Of a stretch of DNA of 64,000 nt, positions 43,240-56,121 are shown in pieces. Source of the DNA: Hyphomicrobiales bacterium. Lineage in GTDB: Bacteria; Pseudomonadota; Alphaproteobacteria; Rhizobiales; Beijerinckiaceae. The notes below the pieces were generated by a model that was given only the letters and a program-made list of their open reading frames with translations, did not search any database and was not told where the DNA came from. The stretch is from positions 1-64,000 of the forward strand of contig RXIY01000039.1 in assembly GCA_003963405.1 (NCBI GenBank), written 5' to 3'. Each line of letters starts with the position of its first letter. Positions within the stretch are counted from its first letter, which is position 1. A program made the translations under genes and the position numbers.

Positions 43240-44382
43240 ATGGCTCTCGACGCCGCTCCGACGCCGCCAGACGTTGCGCCCCGCGAGGGCGGCGCGCGTC
43301 TGGCCCTGTCCGGCGACTGGACGCTCGCCGCCGCGCGTCGCCTCGAACAAAAGGCGCAGGACGTGATCGATCTGGGCCAGAGCGTCAACTTCGTCACGCT
43401 CGATCTGTCCGGCGTCTCGCGGCTCGACACCGCCGGCGCCTGGCTGATCAATCGGGCGCGGCGCCGGCTCACGCAGGAAAATGTCGGCGTGGCGCTCGAA
43501 CATGTGCGGCCCCGGCACGGCGTCATGCTTGAACAGGCGGCCTGGCGCGATTTCGGCCCGCCGGCGCGCCGCCGCCCGTCCGCGATCGTCTCCCTGCTGG
43601 CCGACCTCGGGCTTTCGGTCGTTCAGGGTTTTTCGGAATTCCATCGGGGCATGGCCTTTCTCGGGGAATTCATGGCGGCCATGGCCTATGTCGCCCTAAA
43701 TCCGAGGCGTTTCCGCGTCACCTCGCTCGTCGCGCATATGGAGCTGATCGGCCTGCGCAGCGCGCCGATCATCATCCTGATCAATCTCCTCGTTGGCGGC
43801 ATCGTGGCGCAGCAGGGCATCTTCCAGCTCCTGAAATTCGGCGCGTCGAGCTACACGGTCAGCCTCATCGGCATTCTCGTGCTGCGCGAGATGGGCGTGC
43901 TGCTCACCTCGATCATGATCGCCGGCCGCTCGGGCTCGGCCATCACCGCCGAAATCGGCTCGATGAAGATGCGCGAGGAGATCGACGCGCTGCGGGTGAT
44001 GGGTCTCTCGCCGATCGAGGTGCTGATCGCGCCGCGCGTGCTCGCGCTCGTCTGCTCGCTGCCGCTGCTCACCTTCATCGCCGACATGGCGGCGCTGTTC
44101 GGCGGCATGCTCGTCTCCTGGAGCTATGGCGGCATCAGCCCGGTGGCCTTCGTCTCCCTGCTGAAGGACGCGATCGCCTTTCACACCTTCATGGTCGGAC
44201 TCATCAAGGCGCCCTTCATGGCGCTGGTGATCGGCCTCATCGCCGCCATGGACGGGCTCTCGACCGAGGGCTCGGCCGAGTCGCTTGGACGCCAGGTCAC
44301 TTCGTCTGTCGTGAAGTCGATCTTCATGGTCATCCTGCTCGACGGGCTCTTCGCCGTGTTTTTCGCGGCGGTCGACTACTGA
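43240..44382 (+). CDS. mlaE: Lipid ABC transporter permease MlaE with N-terminal STAS domain
   Basis: Protein of 380 residues from ATG 43240, preceded by CGAGG about five bases upstream. A TTG at 43195 is in frame. Residues about 20-110 are a STAS-like domain (ALSGDWTLAAARRLEQKAQD and VTLDLSGVSRLDTAGAWLIN), equivalent to MlaB, fused to the permease. The MlaE permease (about 130-378) has five or six helices with the family blocks LLVGGIVAQQGIFQLLKFGA, REMGVLLTSIMIAGRSGSAI, MREEIDALRVMGLSPIEVLI and GLSTEGSAESLGRQ. With MlaF and MlaD it moves phospholipids between inner and outer membranes. Confidence 0.95.
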   Translation: MALDAAPTPPDVAPREGGARLALSGDWTLAAARRLEQKAQDVIDLGQSVNFVTLDLSGVSRLDTAGAWLINRARRRLTQENVGVALEHVRPRHGVMLEQAAWRDFGPPARRRPSAIVSLLADLGLSVVQGFSEFHRGMAFLGEFMAAMAYVALNPRRFRVTSLVAHMELIGLRSAPIIILINLLVGGIVAQQGIFQLLKFGASSYTVSLIGILVLREMGVLLTSIMIAGRSGSAITAEIGSMKMREEIDALRVMGLSPIEVLIAPRVLALVCSLPLLTFIADMAALFGGMLVSWSYGGISPVAFVSLLKDAIAFHTFMVGLIKAPFMALVIGLIAAMDGLSTEGSAESLGRQVTSSVVKSIFMVILLDGLFAVFFAAVDY

Positions 44383-44393
44383 GGGGCGCATAG

Positions 44394-45203
44394 ATGACAG
44401 CCCTGGAACAGGGAACGAGCCAAGAAACGGGGCCCGGCGAGCCGATCATCAGCGTGCGCCGCCTCGTCGTGGGCTTCGGCGACAAGCTCGTGATGAACGG
44501 GCTCGATCTCGACGTCTATCGCGGGGAGGTGCTCGGCTTCGTCGGCGGCTCCGGGCAGGGCAAATCGGTGCTCACCCGCGCCATTCTGGGGCTCGTGCCC
44601 AAGCGGGCGGGCGAAATCCGCATATTCGGCAAGGATCGCGACGCGCTGTCGGCCGCCGAGCGGCAGGCGCTCGAACAGCGATGGGGCGTGCTGTTTCAGA
44701 ACGGCGCGCTCTTCTCCGGCCTCACCGTAAAGCAGAACATCCAGATGCCCATGCGGGAGACGCGCGATCTTTCGCAGCGGTTGATGGACGAACTCGCCAT
44801 GCTCAAGATCGCCCTCGTCGGCCTGAAGCCGGACGCCGCCGACAAATTTCCGTCGGAATTGTCGGGCGGCATGGTCAAGCGCGCGGCGCTCGCGCGGGCG
44901 CTGGCCCTCGATCCCGAACTGGTCTTCCTGGACGAGCCGACCTCGGGCCTCGACCCCATCGGGGCGGCGGAATTCGACGATCTGATCGCGACGCTTCAGG
45001 AGACCCTCGGCCTGACCGTGTTCATGGTGACGCACGACCTCGACAGCCTGTATTCGATCTGCGACCGCGTCGCCGCGCTGGGCGATGGCCGGGTGATCGC
45101 CGACGGGCCGCTCGAGACGCTGCTCGAGTCCGATCATCCCTGGCTGAGGGCCTATTTCCACGGGGTTCGCGGCGGCAGGCTTGCCGGCGCGATTTCCGGC
45201 TAA
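44394..45203 (+). CDS. mlaF: Lipid ABC transporter ATP-binding protein MlaF
   Basis: Protein of 269 residues. Walker A is GGSGQGKSVLTRAIL near residue 52, the signature is ELSGGMVKRAALARALAL near 158, Walker B is ELVFLDEPTSGLDPIGAAEF, and the H-loop is FMVTHDLDSLYSIC. It energises the MlaE permease. It lies eleven bases after mlaE and eleven bases before mlaD, in a compact operon. Confidence 0.96.
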   Translation: MTALEQGTSQETGPGEPIISVRRLVVGFGDKLVMNGLDLDVYRGEVLGFVGGSGQGKSVLTRAILGLVPKRAGEIRIFGKDRDALSAAERQALEQRWGVLFQNGALFSGLTVKQNIQMPMRETRDLSQRLMDELAMLKIALVGLKPDAADKFPSELSGGMVKRAALARALALDPELVFLDEPTSGLDPIGAAEFDDLIATLQETLGLTVFMVTHDLDSLYSICDRVAALGDGRVIADGPLETLLESDHPWLRAYFHGVRGGRLAGAISG

Positions 45204-45214
45204 GAGGGAGACGG

Positions 45215-46123
45215 ATGGAAACCCGCGCCAACTACGCGCTGATCGGCGCCTTCACGCTGACAGTGATTTTCGCCGCCTTCGGCTTCGTCTACTGGTTCTC
45301 GGGCTCCGGCCAGAGCGGGAAGCAGGACATCTATCAGATCGTCTTCACCGGATCGGTTTCGGGCCTCTCACGGGGCTCCTCGGTCCTCTTCAATGGCGTG
45401 AAGGTCGGCGAGGTGACGCATCTGGCGATCTCCGCGACGGATCCGAGCAAGGTCGACGTGCTCGTGAAGATCAACGAACTGACGCCGGTCAAGACCAATA
45501 CCCGCGCCAAGCTCGAGACGCGGGGCTTCACCGGCGTCTCCGACGTGCTCCTCGTCGGCGGAACCGAAAAGGCGCCCGATCTCGTCGCGCAGAAAGGCCA
45601 GCGCTATCCGCAAATCCAGGCGGAACGCTCGGAAATCCAGAACCTGCTCGGCAATGTCAACGATCTCTCCACCAAGGCGGCGGAGGTCCTGACGAAGATC
45701 GACCGGATGCTCGACGACAACAAGGATTCGATCAGGGGCGCGCTGAAGAACGCCGAGACCTTCACCAAGACGCTCGCCGACAATTCCACGCAGATTTCGT
45801 CCTTCATCAAGGACGCGGCGGAGACCGCTCATGCGCTGAAGCCCGTCGCGGCCCGGCTCGACAAGGTGCTCGCCGCCGGGGAGCAGACGATCAAGGCGAT
45901 CGATCCCAAGCAGATCAAGGCCATTACGGGCAACATTGCCGGCGCCTCGGCCAATCTCAAGCATTTCTCGGCGGCCGGCCTGCGCCAGTATGAGCAACTG
46001 GCGATCGACGCGCGGCGGGCGGTGGATTCGCTCGACCAGGCGATCAAGTCCATAGAGCGCGACCCGTCCCAGTTCATCTGGGGCCCCTCACAGCAGCCGG
46101 CGGCGCAGACCTCCGGCCGTTGA
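45215..46123 (+). CDS. mlaD: MCE-domain lipid-binding protein MlaD
   Basis: Protein of 302 residues from ATG 45215, with GAGGGAG five bases upstream. A longer open frame reaching back over mlaF is a shadow. It has one N-terminal membrane helix (ALIGAFTLTVIFAAFGFVYW), the MCE domain with VSGLSRGSSVLFNGVKVGEV and LETRGFTGVSDVLLVGGTEK, and a long helical periplasmic tail with repeated Lys/Asn-Leu spacing (ETFTKTLADNSTQISSFIKD and IKAITGNIAGASANLKHF). It forms the hexameric ring that receives lipid. No mlaC homologue follows, so a partner may be encoded elsewhere. Confidence 0.94.
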   Translation: METRANYALIGAFTLTVIFAAFGFVYWFSGSGQSGKQDIYQIVFTGSVSGLSRGSSVLFNGVKVGEVTHLAISATDPSKVDVLVKINELTPVKTNTRAKLETRGFTGVSDVLLVGGTEKAPDLVAQKGQRYPQIQAERSEIQNLLGNVNDLSTKAAEVLTKIDRMLDDNKDSIRGALKNAETFTKTLADNSTQISSFIKDAAETAHALKPVAARLDKVLAAGEQTIKAIDPKQIKAITGNIAGASANLKHFSAAGLRQYEQLAIDARRAVDSLDQAIKSIERDPSQFIWGPSQQPAAQTSGR

Positions 46124-46295
46124 ACCTGCGCGTCTCGCGGGATGCGCGCCACGCGGGCGAAAGGGGGCTAGCGCGGCGCCCGGCCGGGTGCTAATCGAGC
46201 CCGACACGTACACAAGTTTCGGCCGGGCCGGACTTGAGCGGCTGCGGCATCAGCGGCGCCAGCGCCGCCGGCAATCGAGGGAAGAGACGCGCGTC

Positions 46296-46685
46296 ATGGT
46301 GAAGATGAGCTTCGACGACACCGCCACCCGCTATGGCGCCGAACCCGGCGGCGGCGCGCCGACCAAGGTCAAGATCACCTTCGTCGACTCGACCGGCCAG
46401 GACCGCACCGTCGAGGGCGAGGTCGGCTCCACGGTGATGGAGACCGCCCGGCGCAACGACATTCCGGAAATCGCGGCGGAATGCGGCGGCGCCTGCGCCT
46501 GCGCCACCTGCCACGTCTATGTGGACGAGAAATGGGTCGAGAAGACCGGCAAGCCCTCGCAGATGGAGGAGGACATGCTGGACTTCGCCTTCGACGTGAA
46601 GCCGAATTCCCGCCTCTGCTGCCAGATCACCGTGCGTCCGGAGCTCGACGGTCTCGTCGTCGTCACGCCGGCCCAGCAGGGCTGA
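46296..46685 (+). CDS. [2Fe-2S] ferredoxin, adrenodoxin type
   Basis: Protein of 129 residues. It has the cluster-binding pattern ECGGACACATCHVYV (C-x5-C-x2-C) with the fourth Cys in RLCCQITVRPELDG, in a fold with KVKITFVDSTGQDRTVEGEV and GSTVMETARRNDIPEIAAEC. It carries electrons in the cytoplasm. The next gene encodes a ferredoxin-NADP reductase, its likely partner. The start at 46296 is chosen over an upstream in-frame ATG at 46188. A second ATG at 46305 is equally possible. Confidence 0.93.
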   Translation: MVKMSFDDTATRYGAEPGGGAPTKVKITFVDSTGQDRTVEGEVGSTVMETARRNDIPEIAAECGGACACATCHVYVDEKWVEKTGKPSQMEEDMLDFAFDVKPNSRLCCQITVRPELDGLVVVTPAQQG

Positions 46686-46922
46686 GGCCGCAGGCGGCGG
46701 CCCCGCCGCGGTGGGTTTGGTGTTGCATCGCCAGACGAATGCTATAGACGAAAGAGAGCGGCGGCGGATGAGCCTATCCGCCGGCCGGTTGGCCGCGTCC
46801 GACGATCCTCCCTGTTTTCTCGGTCCGGCCCATTTCGACCGTCCGGGGCGCGCCGGAGCGCCGCAGCGGCTCCGCGCCTCGAGTCGGGCGGACGCGCCGC
46901 AAGCAAGACATTGAGGATTTAG

Positions 46923-47975
<1,053 letters not shown>

Positions 47976-47998
47976 CGCTTCGGGAAGCCTGGAAGGCC

Positions 47999-48691
47999 GT
48001 GGAAGTCGCGGTTCATGCGCTCGATGTGCGGAGCGTCGCCCCCGGGCAATGGCTGCGGCTCGCCGCGCTGCTAGACAACGACGAGCGGGCGCGCGCCGCG
48101 CGGTTCGCCTTCGAGGAAGACCGTCAGGCCTATGTCGCCGCCCACGCGCTGCTGCGCGCGGATCTCTCCCGCCGGGCGGGCGGGGCGCCGCAGGACTGGC
48201 GCTTCGCGGCGGCGCCGCTCGGCAAGCCCTACCTCCTCGATCCCCCCTGCGACCTGCGCTTCAGCATGACCCACACGCGGGGCATGGTCGCCGTCGCGCT
48301 CGCCGAGGGCGTCGAAATCGGCGTCGATGTGGAGCCCGCCAATCGGCGCGCCGAAAGCCTGAAACTGGCCGAGCGTTTCTTTGCGCCCGAGGAGGCCGCG
48401 CTTCTGCGCGCGCTCGAGGACGAGGCGCGGCGCGACGCGTTCTTCGCCATATGGACGATGAAAGAGGCGGTGGTGAAGGCGACCGGCGAGGGGCTGCGCC
48501 GCCCGCTCGACAGTTTCGTCATCTCGCTCGACCCGCCGGGCGTGTCCATGCGCGATGAAACCGCCGCAGGCGCCTGGCGCCTGGCGCATTGGCGGCGAGG
48601 GGCGCATCATTTCGCGCTGGCGGGCCGCTGCGCCGACTGGCGCCCGACCCTCGCCGAGACCGACATCGAAGCCCTGCTGCGCGGCGCGTGA
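47999..48691 (+). CDS. 4'-phosphopantetheinyl transferase (Sfp type)
   Basis: Protein of 230 residues from GTG 47999, preceded by GGAAGG. It transfers the phosphopantetheine of coenzyme A to a carrier-protein serine. The metal-binding block is EIGVDVEPANR, and the second motif is FAIWTMKEAVVKATGEGL (W-x2-KEA-x3-K). An N-terminal RFAFEEDRQAYVAAHALLRA with LPxFS-like DLRFSMTHTRGMVAVAL completes the Sfp layout. Carrier partners are not in view, so whether it serves fatty acid, polyketide or other synthesis is unknown. It starts just after the reductase gene. Confidence 0.92.
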   Translation: MEVAVHALDVRSVAPGQWLRLAALLDNDERARAARFAFEEDRQAYVAAHALLRADLSRRAGGAPQDWRFAAAPLGKPYLLDPPCDLRFSMTHTRGMVAVALAEGVEIGVDVEPANRRAESLKLAERFFAPEEAALLRALEDEARRDAFFAIWTMKEAVVKATGEGLRRPLDSFVISLDPPGVSMRDETAAGAWRLAHWRRGAHHFALAGRCADWRPTLAETDIEALLRGA

Positions 48692-48700
48692 GCCGCGCGA

Positions 48701-49603
48701 TCAGAACGGCAGATTGAAGACGCGCGAGGGAACCAGCGCGCCCTCGACCACTTCGCCGAACGCCACGGGCGCGCCGCCGCAGGCCGCGTAAACGACGCCA
48801 CCATGCGGCGCGTCGCGGCCGCGCAGAATGACCGAGCCGCCGCGCCGCAGCCGGGCGGCCGTGTCGCGATCGACGACGACGCAGGGCAGTTCCGAAAGGC
48901 CCGCCTCGACGGAGAGCAGCGCATCGGCCGCCATGCCCTGAGCCTCGATCTCGTCCAGGGTGAAGGAATCCTCTTCGAGGAACGGACCGACCCGGGTGCG
49001 GCGCAGCGCCGTGACATGGCCGTAACAGCCCATGAGCCGCCCGAGATCGCGGGCGATGGCGCGCACATAGGCGCCCTTGCCGCACTCCATGAACAGGACC
49101 GTCTCCTCCCGGGAGAAAGACTCGATCGTCAGCGCGTGAATGGTCACGGGCCGGGCCTTGAGTTCGACCTGTTCGCCGCCGCGGGCGAGGTCATAGGCGC
49201 GTTCGCCGGCGATCTTGATGGCCGAAAACTGCGGCGGCGTCTGGAGGATGTCGCCGGTGAACTGCGGCAGCAGGCGCTCGATATCGGCGCGCTCCGGGCG
49301 CGTCTCGCTCGTGCGCGTGATCTCTCCGTCGGAATCGTCCGTATTGGTCTCGACGCCCCAGCGCACGGTGAAACGATAGGCTTTCTCGCCGTCCTGGACG
49401 AAGGGGACGGTCTTCGTCGCCTCGCCGAAGGCGACCGGCAGAATGCCCGAGGCCAGCGGATCGAGCGTGCCGGCGTGGCCTGCCTTCTGGGCGTTGTAGA
49501 TGCGCTTGAGGCGCGACACGGCCTGGGTGGAAGTCAGTCCCACGGGCTTGTCCAGCACCACCCAGCCGTCGACGACGGCGCGATTGGATCTCTTTTGGCT
49601 CAT
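48701..49603 (-). CDS. truB: tRNA pseudouridine-55 synthase
   Basis: Protein of 300 residues. It isomerises U55 in the T-loop of tRNA. The catalytic Asp lies in GHAGTLDPLASGILPVAFGE near residue 46, with the conserved DKPVGLTSTQAVSRLKRIYN near the N-terminus and YDLARGGEQVELKARPVTIH, FMECGKGAYVRAIARDLGRL in the middle. The C-terminal PUA-like part is present (LPCVVVDRDTAARLRRGG). It follows rbfA by six bases in the rimP-nusA-ylxR-infB-rbfA-truB operon. Confidence 0.96.
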   Translation of the reverse strand: MSQKRSNRAVVDGWVVLDKPVGLTSTQAVSRLKRIYNAQKAGHAGTLDPLASGILPVAFGEATKTVPFVQDGEKAYRFTVRWGVETNTDDSDGEITRTSETRPERADIERLLPQFTGDILQTPPQFSAIKIAGERAYDLARGGEQVELKARPVTIHALTIESFSREETVLFMECGKGAYVRAIARDLGRLMGCYGHVTALRRTRVGPFLEEDSFTLDEIEAQGMAADALLSVEAGLSELPCVVVDRDTAARLRRGGSVILRGRDAPHGGVVYAACGGAPVAFGEVVEGALVPSRVFNLPF

Positions 49604-49609
49604 CTTCTC

Positions 49610-50035
49610 TCAGGCGTTGTCTGTCGCGTCGTCGTCATCGGCAGCTTCGAGATCGCGCTTCACGCGCTCGGAAGCGAGGATCGCGTCGATGCGCGAGACC
49701 GTGTCGAAGCTGTCGTCGATGCGAAACCGGACGTCCGGCGCGAACTTCAAATTCACCTCATGCGCGATCTCTCCGCGCAGGAATTTCTTGTGGCGGTCGA
49801 GCGCGGCGATCACTTCCGGCTCGTCCTTGCCGCCGAGCGGCATCACATAGATCGTCGCAAGCTTGAGGTCCGGGCTCATTTTCACGCGCGACACGGTGAC
49901 GACGTGCTTTTCGAGCACGGGGTCGCTCACGTCGCCCCGCGACAGGAGCTGCGCGACGGCGTGGCGAATGAGCTCGCCCACGCGCAACATGCGCTGCGAC
50001 GGCGCGGCGCCGGCCGGATGGTGGGATCGGGACAT
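49610..50035 (-). CDS. rbfA: Ribosome-binding factor A
   Basis: Protein of 141 residues. It binds the 30S subunit during 16S RNA maturation. Signatures are [40 protein letters not shown] and [20 protein letters not shown], followed by [20 protein letters not shown], the KH-like fold typical of RbfA. The acidic C-terminal tail (DDDDATDNA) is normal. It lies in the usual place between infB and truB. Confidence 0.96.
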   Translation of the reverse strand: MSRSHHPAGAAPSQRMLRVGELIRHAVAQLLSRGDVSDPVLEKHVVTVSRVKMSPDLKLATIYVMPLGGKDEPEVIAALDRHKKFLRGEIAHEVNLKFAPDVRFRIDDSFDTVSRIDAILASERVKRDLEAADDDDATDNA

Positions 50036-50189
50036 GAGATGACTACGCTTCCGCCAACACGTCGCGCCCGCGCACGACGCGGGCGACCACGTTTCTATGG
50101 GTTGAAACTCCAGAGGAGAGGCGCGCCTTCAGTCGCCTCTTCCGGCGTTCATGGCCGGCAATGACCGGCCATGACGCGCGTGAAGCGGC

Positions 50190-52821
<2,632 letters not shown>

Positions 52822-52829
<8 letters not shown>

Positions 52830-53568
52830 CCAGCTTCCGATCCTCGGCCGCTACCGACCCGCTTGCTTCCATAGCCTCGCCGGCACGCCCCTCGGCCTCC
52901 GGCTGCACATCCCGCATCATCTGCGCCACAAGGGGCGCGCCGTCGAGCTCCACGCCCCGATAAGCCGCCAATCGGCGGCAGCGCGCCAGAAAACTTGCGC
53001 CCGGCCCGCCGGGGGCGAGCGCAGCATGTATCACATTTGTGCGCCCCAAAGCCAAATCCAATTGGCTCGACGTAAATAAGCCGACCATGGGCGGAACGCC
53101 ATCGTTTTCACGCCATACCGCGCCCGATCGCCGCGCCGCCTGATGAAGCTTCCGCTTGCCGTCGGCCCCGCCGTCCGCCGCCCCGATGAGGACGGCGGCG
53201 CCGCCGCTCGCCAGCAAACCCTCGACCTTGTTGAAGCCCGCCGTCACCGCGCCCGCCTTGTTGGCCATGGCGAGCATCTGCAGGCAGTCGGCTTCGAGCA
53301 GCCGGTCCACGTCCTCGGCGAGCCCGGGCGGCGTCTCCACCTGCTCCTTCAAACCGCGCGCGAACATGCGTTTTTTCGCCGCTTCCGCGACGAGCGACGC
53401 CCGCGCGCCGACCCAGACGCCGCGGCCCGGCAGGCGGGCGCGAATATCCGGCGCGACGACCCCGTCGGGGCCGCGCACGAAGCGGATCAGCCCTTCCGGC
53501 GGCTCTCGCCGCCGCGTGACGATGCAGGTCCGCTCGCTCTCGCGCTCTTTCGCCTCCACGGCCGCCAC
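52822..53568 (-). CDS. YlxR (DUF448) RNA-binding protein with L7Ae-like domain
   Basis: Protein of 248 residues. Residues about 10-90 are YlxR ([20 protein letters not shown] and [20 protein letters not shown]). Residues about 95-180 resemble ribosomal L7Ae ([20 protein letters not shown] and [20 protein letters not shown] with [24 protein letters not shown] positions). The C-terminal 60 residues are Glu/Ala-rich. YlxR proteins bind RNA, and in Bacillus one modulates RNase P. The fused form is typical of alphaproteobacteria. It lies between nusA and infB as expected. Confidence 0.92.
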
Positions 53569-53572
53569 TGTC

Positions 53573-55159
53573 CTATTCGCCCTCCGCCGCGGTTGTCTCG
53601 ACCGCCTCGACCGGAGACTCGATCCAGCCCGCGCTGACGCGCGCGGCCATGATCATCGCCTCGGCCTCTTCGCGCGACAGATCGATTCCGTCGAAAAAGC
53701 CTTCGTGTTTGACGGTCTCGCCATCCTTCTTCTCGGTCCAGCCGACGAGATCGTCCGGCACGCAGCCGGCGAAATCGTCCATGGTCTTCACGTCGTTCTC
53801 GCCGAGCCTGACCATCATCGCCGTGGTCAGCCCCTCGATCTCGCGCAATTCGTCGGAGACGCCAAGGGCCACGCGGCGGGCCTCGTTCTCCGCCTCCAGC
53901 CGTTCGAGATAATTGAGCGCGCGCGCCTGGATTTCGCCCGCCGTCTCCTCGTCGAAGCCTTCGATCGTGGCGAGTTCGGGCAATTCGACGTAAGCAAGCT
54001 CCTCGACGGAGCGGAAACCTTCCGACGCCAGCAGTCGGCCGACGACCTCGTCGACGTCGATCGCGTTCATGAAGACGCGGGTGCGCTCCTCGAACTCTCT
54101 CTGGCGGCGCTCGGATTCCTCGGCTTCCGTCAGAATGTCGATGTCCCAGCCGGTGAGCTGCGAGGCGAGGCGCACATTCTGGCCGCGGCGGCCGATGGCG
54201 AGCGACAGCTGATCGTCTGGCACCACCACCTCGATGCGCGCGGAATCCTCGTCGAGGACCACTTTCACCACTTCGGCGGGCTGGAGCGCATTGACGATGA
54301 AGGTCGCGGCGTCCGCTGACCAGGGTATGATGTCGATGCGCTCGCCCTGCAATTCCTGCACGACGGCCTGCACGCGCGAGCCGCGCATGCCGACGCAGGC
54401 GCCGACGGGATCGATGGAGGAGTCGCGCGAGATCACTGCGATCTTGGCGCGGGAGCCCGGATCGCGGGCGACCGACTTCACCTCGATCACGCCGTCGTAG
54501 ATCTCCGGCACTTCCTGCTTGAAGAGTTTCGCCATGAACTGCGGATGGGTGCGCGACAGGAAGATCTGCGGCCCGCGCTGTTCTCGGCGCACGTCGTAGA
54601 CATAGGCGCGCACGCGGTCGCCGGGGCGGAACATTTCGCGCGGGATCATCTCGTCGCGGCGGATGACGCCCTCGCCGCGGCCGAGATCGATGATGACATT
54701 GCCATATTCGACGCGCTTGACCACGCCGTTGACGATCTCGCCGATACGGTCCTTGTATTCCTCGTACTGGCGGTCGCGCTCGGCCTCGCGCACCTTCTGT
54801 ACGATGATCTGCTTGGCCGACTGCGCCGCGATGCGGCCGAAGTCGAAGGGTGGCAGGGTCTCGGAAATCCAGTCGCCGGCCTGCGCCGCGGGATTGCGCT
54901 TGCGGGCGTCCTCGATCGCAATCTGCGTGGCCTCGTTCTCGACCCTGTCGACAACGAGCAGCAGACGCGAGAAACGCACCTCGCCGGTGCGCGGGTTGAT
55001 CTCGGCGCGCACTTCGGTTTCCTGGCCATAGCGCGAACGCGCCGCCTTTTGCAGCGCATCCTCCATGGAGGCGATCACGATGCTGCGATCAATCGATTTT
55101 TCGCGCGCGACGGCGTCGGCGATCTGCAAAATCTCGAGTCTGTTGGCGCTGACGGCCAT
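53573..55159 (-). CDS. nusA: Transcription termination/antitermination protein NusA
   Basis: Protein of 528 residues. It has the N-terminal RNA polymerase-binding domain ([20 protein letters not shown]), S1 domain ([20 protein letters not shown]), two KH domains ([20 protein letters not shown] and [20 protein letters not shown]), and a helical acidic C-terminal repeat. It controls pausing and termination. It lies three bases after rimP and ahead of ylxR in the operon. A terminator-like hairpin in the rimP leader may connect NusA to its own expression. Confidence 0.97.
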   Translation of the reverse strand: MAVSANRLEILQIADAVAREKSIDRSIVIASMEDALQKAARSRYGQETEVRAEINPRTGEVRFSRLLLVVDRVENEATQIAIEDARKRNPAAQAGDWISETLPPFDFGRIAAQSAKQIIVQKVREAERDRQYEEYKDRIGEIVNGVVKRVEYGNVIIDLGRGEGVIRRDEMIPREMFRPGDRVRAYVYDVRREQRGPQIFLSRTHPQFMAKLFKQEVPEIYDGVIEVKSVARDPGSRAKIAVISRDSSIDPVGACVGMRGSRVQAVVQELQGERIDIIPWSADAATFIVNALQPAEVVKVVLDEDSARIEVVVPDDQLSLAIGRRGQNVRLASQLTGWDIDILTEAEESERRQREFEERTRVFMNAIDVDEVVGRLLASEGFRSVEELAYVELPELATIEGFDEETAGEIQARALNYLERLEAENEARRVALGVSDELREIEGLTTAMMVRLGENDVKTMDDFAGCVPDDLVGWTEKKDGETVKHEGFFDGIDLSREEAEAMIMAARVSAGWIESPVEAVETTAAEGE

Positions 55160-55162
55160 GGC

Positions 55163-55936
55163 TCACTCTCCCTCGGAGCGGGGGGCGCGGGGCCTTGCCG
55201 GCCCCGGACCTTTCTTGAAATGCGTCTGCACGCCGGCGGGGACCAGCGGCTTGGCCTTGTTTTTCTGATCTTTTTGCGGGCCGCGGAAACGACCCGGCCC
55301 GCGGCGGGGTCGTTCGTCCGCTTCGGCTGGAGCCTCGTCCTCGCCGGCGGCCTGCTGCATCTTGCCGGCGCGCAGCGACTCGCGGATGAGCGCCTCGGTC
55401 AGCATCAGCTTGCCCTCGTCGAGATCGGCGAGCGGCAGGACAACGAGCTTCTCCTCGTCCGAGCGCGCGTCCGTGCGTTCGACCGAAACCTTGGCGTCGC
55501 GGCCTTCGCCCTCGACGCCCCTGATGAGCCCGCGGAACCGCTTGCGGCCCGACTCCACGGGATGCGTCAGCTCGACGCGGGCCTCGTGGCCGATGGCGCG
55601 GGCGAAGTCGGAGACGCGCACGAGCGGCCGGTCGACGCCGGGCGACGACAGTTCGAGGCGATATTCGCCGGAAATGACGTCGGCGACGTCGAGCTCCGGC
55701 GAGAGCGCCTGGCTCGCCGCCTCGCAATCGTCGATGGTCATGGTTCCGTCCGGGCGCTCCGCCATGATCTGCAGCGTCTGGCCGTTCTGTTGCATGAGCC
55801 TGACGCGCACGAGGCGGAAGCCGAGCTGCGCGAGCACCGGCTCGGCGAGATGCGCCACGCGCGCGGCGACGCCCGTCTCGGCGACGAGGCGAGGCTCGTC
55901 GAGGGCGGCGTCGAGGGGGGCGGCGTGTTCGGTCAA
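55163..55936 (-). CDS. rimP: Ribosome maturation factor RimP
   Basis: Protein of 257 residues from TTG 55936. A longer frame to 56005 would translate through the hairpin. Core signatures are [40 protein letters not shown] and [20 protein letters not shown], with the C-terminal SH3-like part ([20 protein letters not shown]). The C-terminus carries some 70 extra residues, basic and Pro-rich ([19 protein letters not shown]), compared with 150 for Escherichia coli RimP. It helps 30S maturation. The start codon choice is uncertain. Confidence 0.92.
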   Translation of the reverse strand: MTEHAAPLDAALDEPRLVAETGVAARVAHLAEPVLAQLGFRLVRVRLMQQNGQTLQIMAERPDGTMTIDDCEAASQALSPELDVADVISGEYRLELSSPGVDRPLVRVSDFARAIGHEARVELTHPVESGRKRFRGLIRGVEGEGRDAKVSVERTDARSDEEKLVVLPLADLDEGKLMLTEALIRESLRAGKMQQAAGEDEAPAEADERPRRGPGRFRGPQKDQKNKAKPLVPAGVQTHFKKGPGPARPRAPRSEGE

Positions 55937-55969
55937 GCTGTCGGAGCCTCTCGTTCGGGTGAGCCAAAC

Positions 55970-56002
55970 AAAAAAGAGCGGGTCCCGGCCGGGCCCCACT
56001 CT
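55970..56002 (-). terminator. Terminator-like hairpin in the rimP leader
   Basis: On the minus strand AGAG, GGG and CCC pair with GGG, CCC and CTCT around a GGCC loop, with two single mismatches, followed by six T (complement of 55970-55975). It lies about 34 bases before the rimP start and downstream of a promoter-like element at 56051-56080. It may be an attenuator for the nusA operon or the terminator of the upstream amidase gene. Confidence 0.75.
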
Positions 56003-56050
56003 CAACGGCGATCACCTTATGGATGATCGGTATGAGATGGAATTTGGGTC

Positions 56051-56080
56051 CTTATACACCCGATGGGCGGGGGAGGGCAA
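56051..56080 (-). promoter_or_regulatory. Sigma-70-type promoter candidate for the rimP-nusA operon
   Basis: Reading the minus strand, TTGCCC (56080-56075) and TATAAG (56056-56051) are separated by 18 bases. Transcription would start near 56044, giving a leader of about 108 bases that contains the hairpin at 55970-56002. The position is right for the operon promoter, about 40 bases after the stop of the preceding gene. Confidence 0.45.
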
Positions 56081-56121
56081 GGAAAAGCCGTCGCGCGCGT
56101 TCCGGCGCCCTCTCCCCCCGT

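Noticed and set aside
46711..46914. Open frame of 67 codons between ferredoxin and its reductase
   Set aside because: No ribosome binding site, low-complexity Arg/Ala product. Better read as the leader of the reductase gene.
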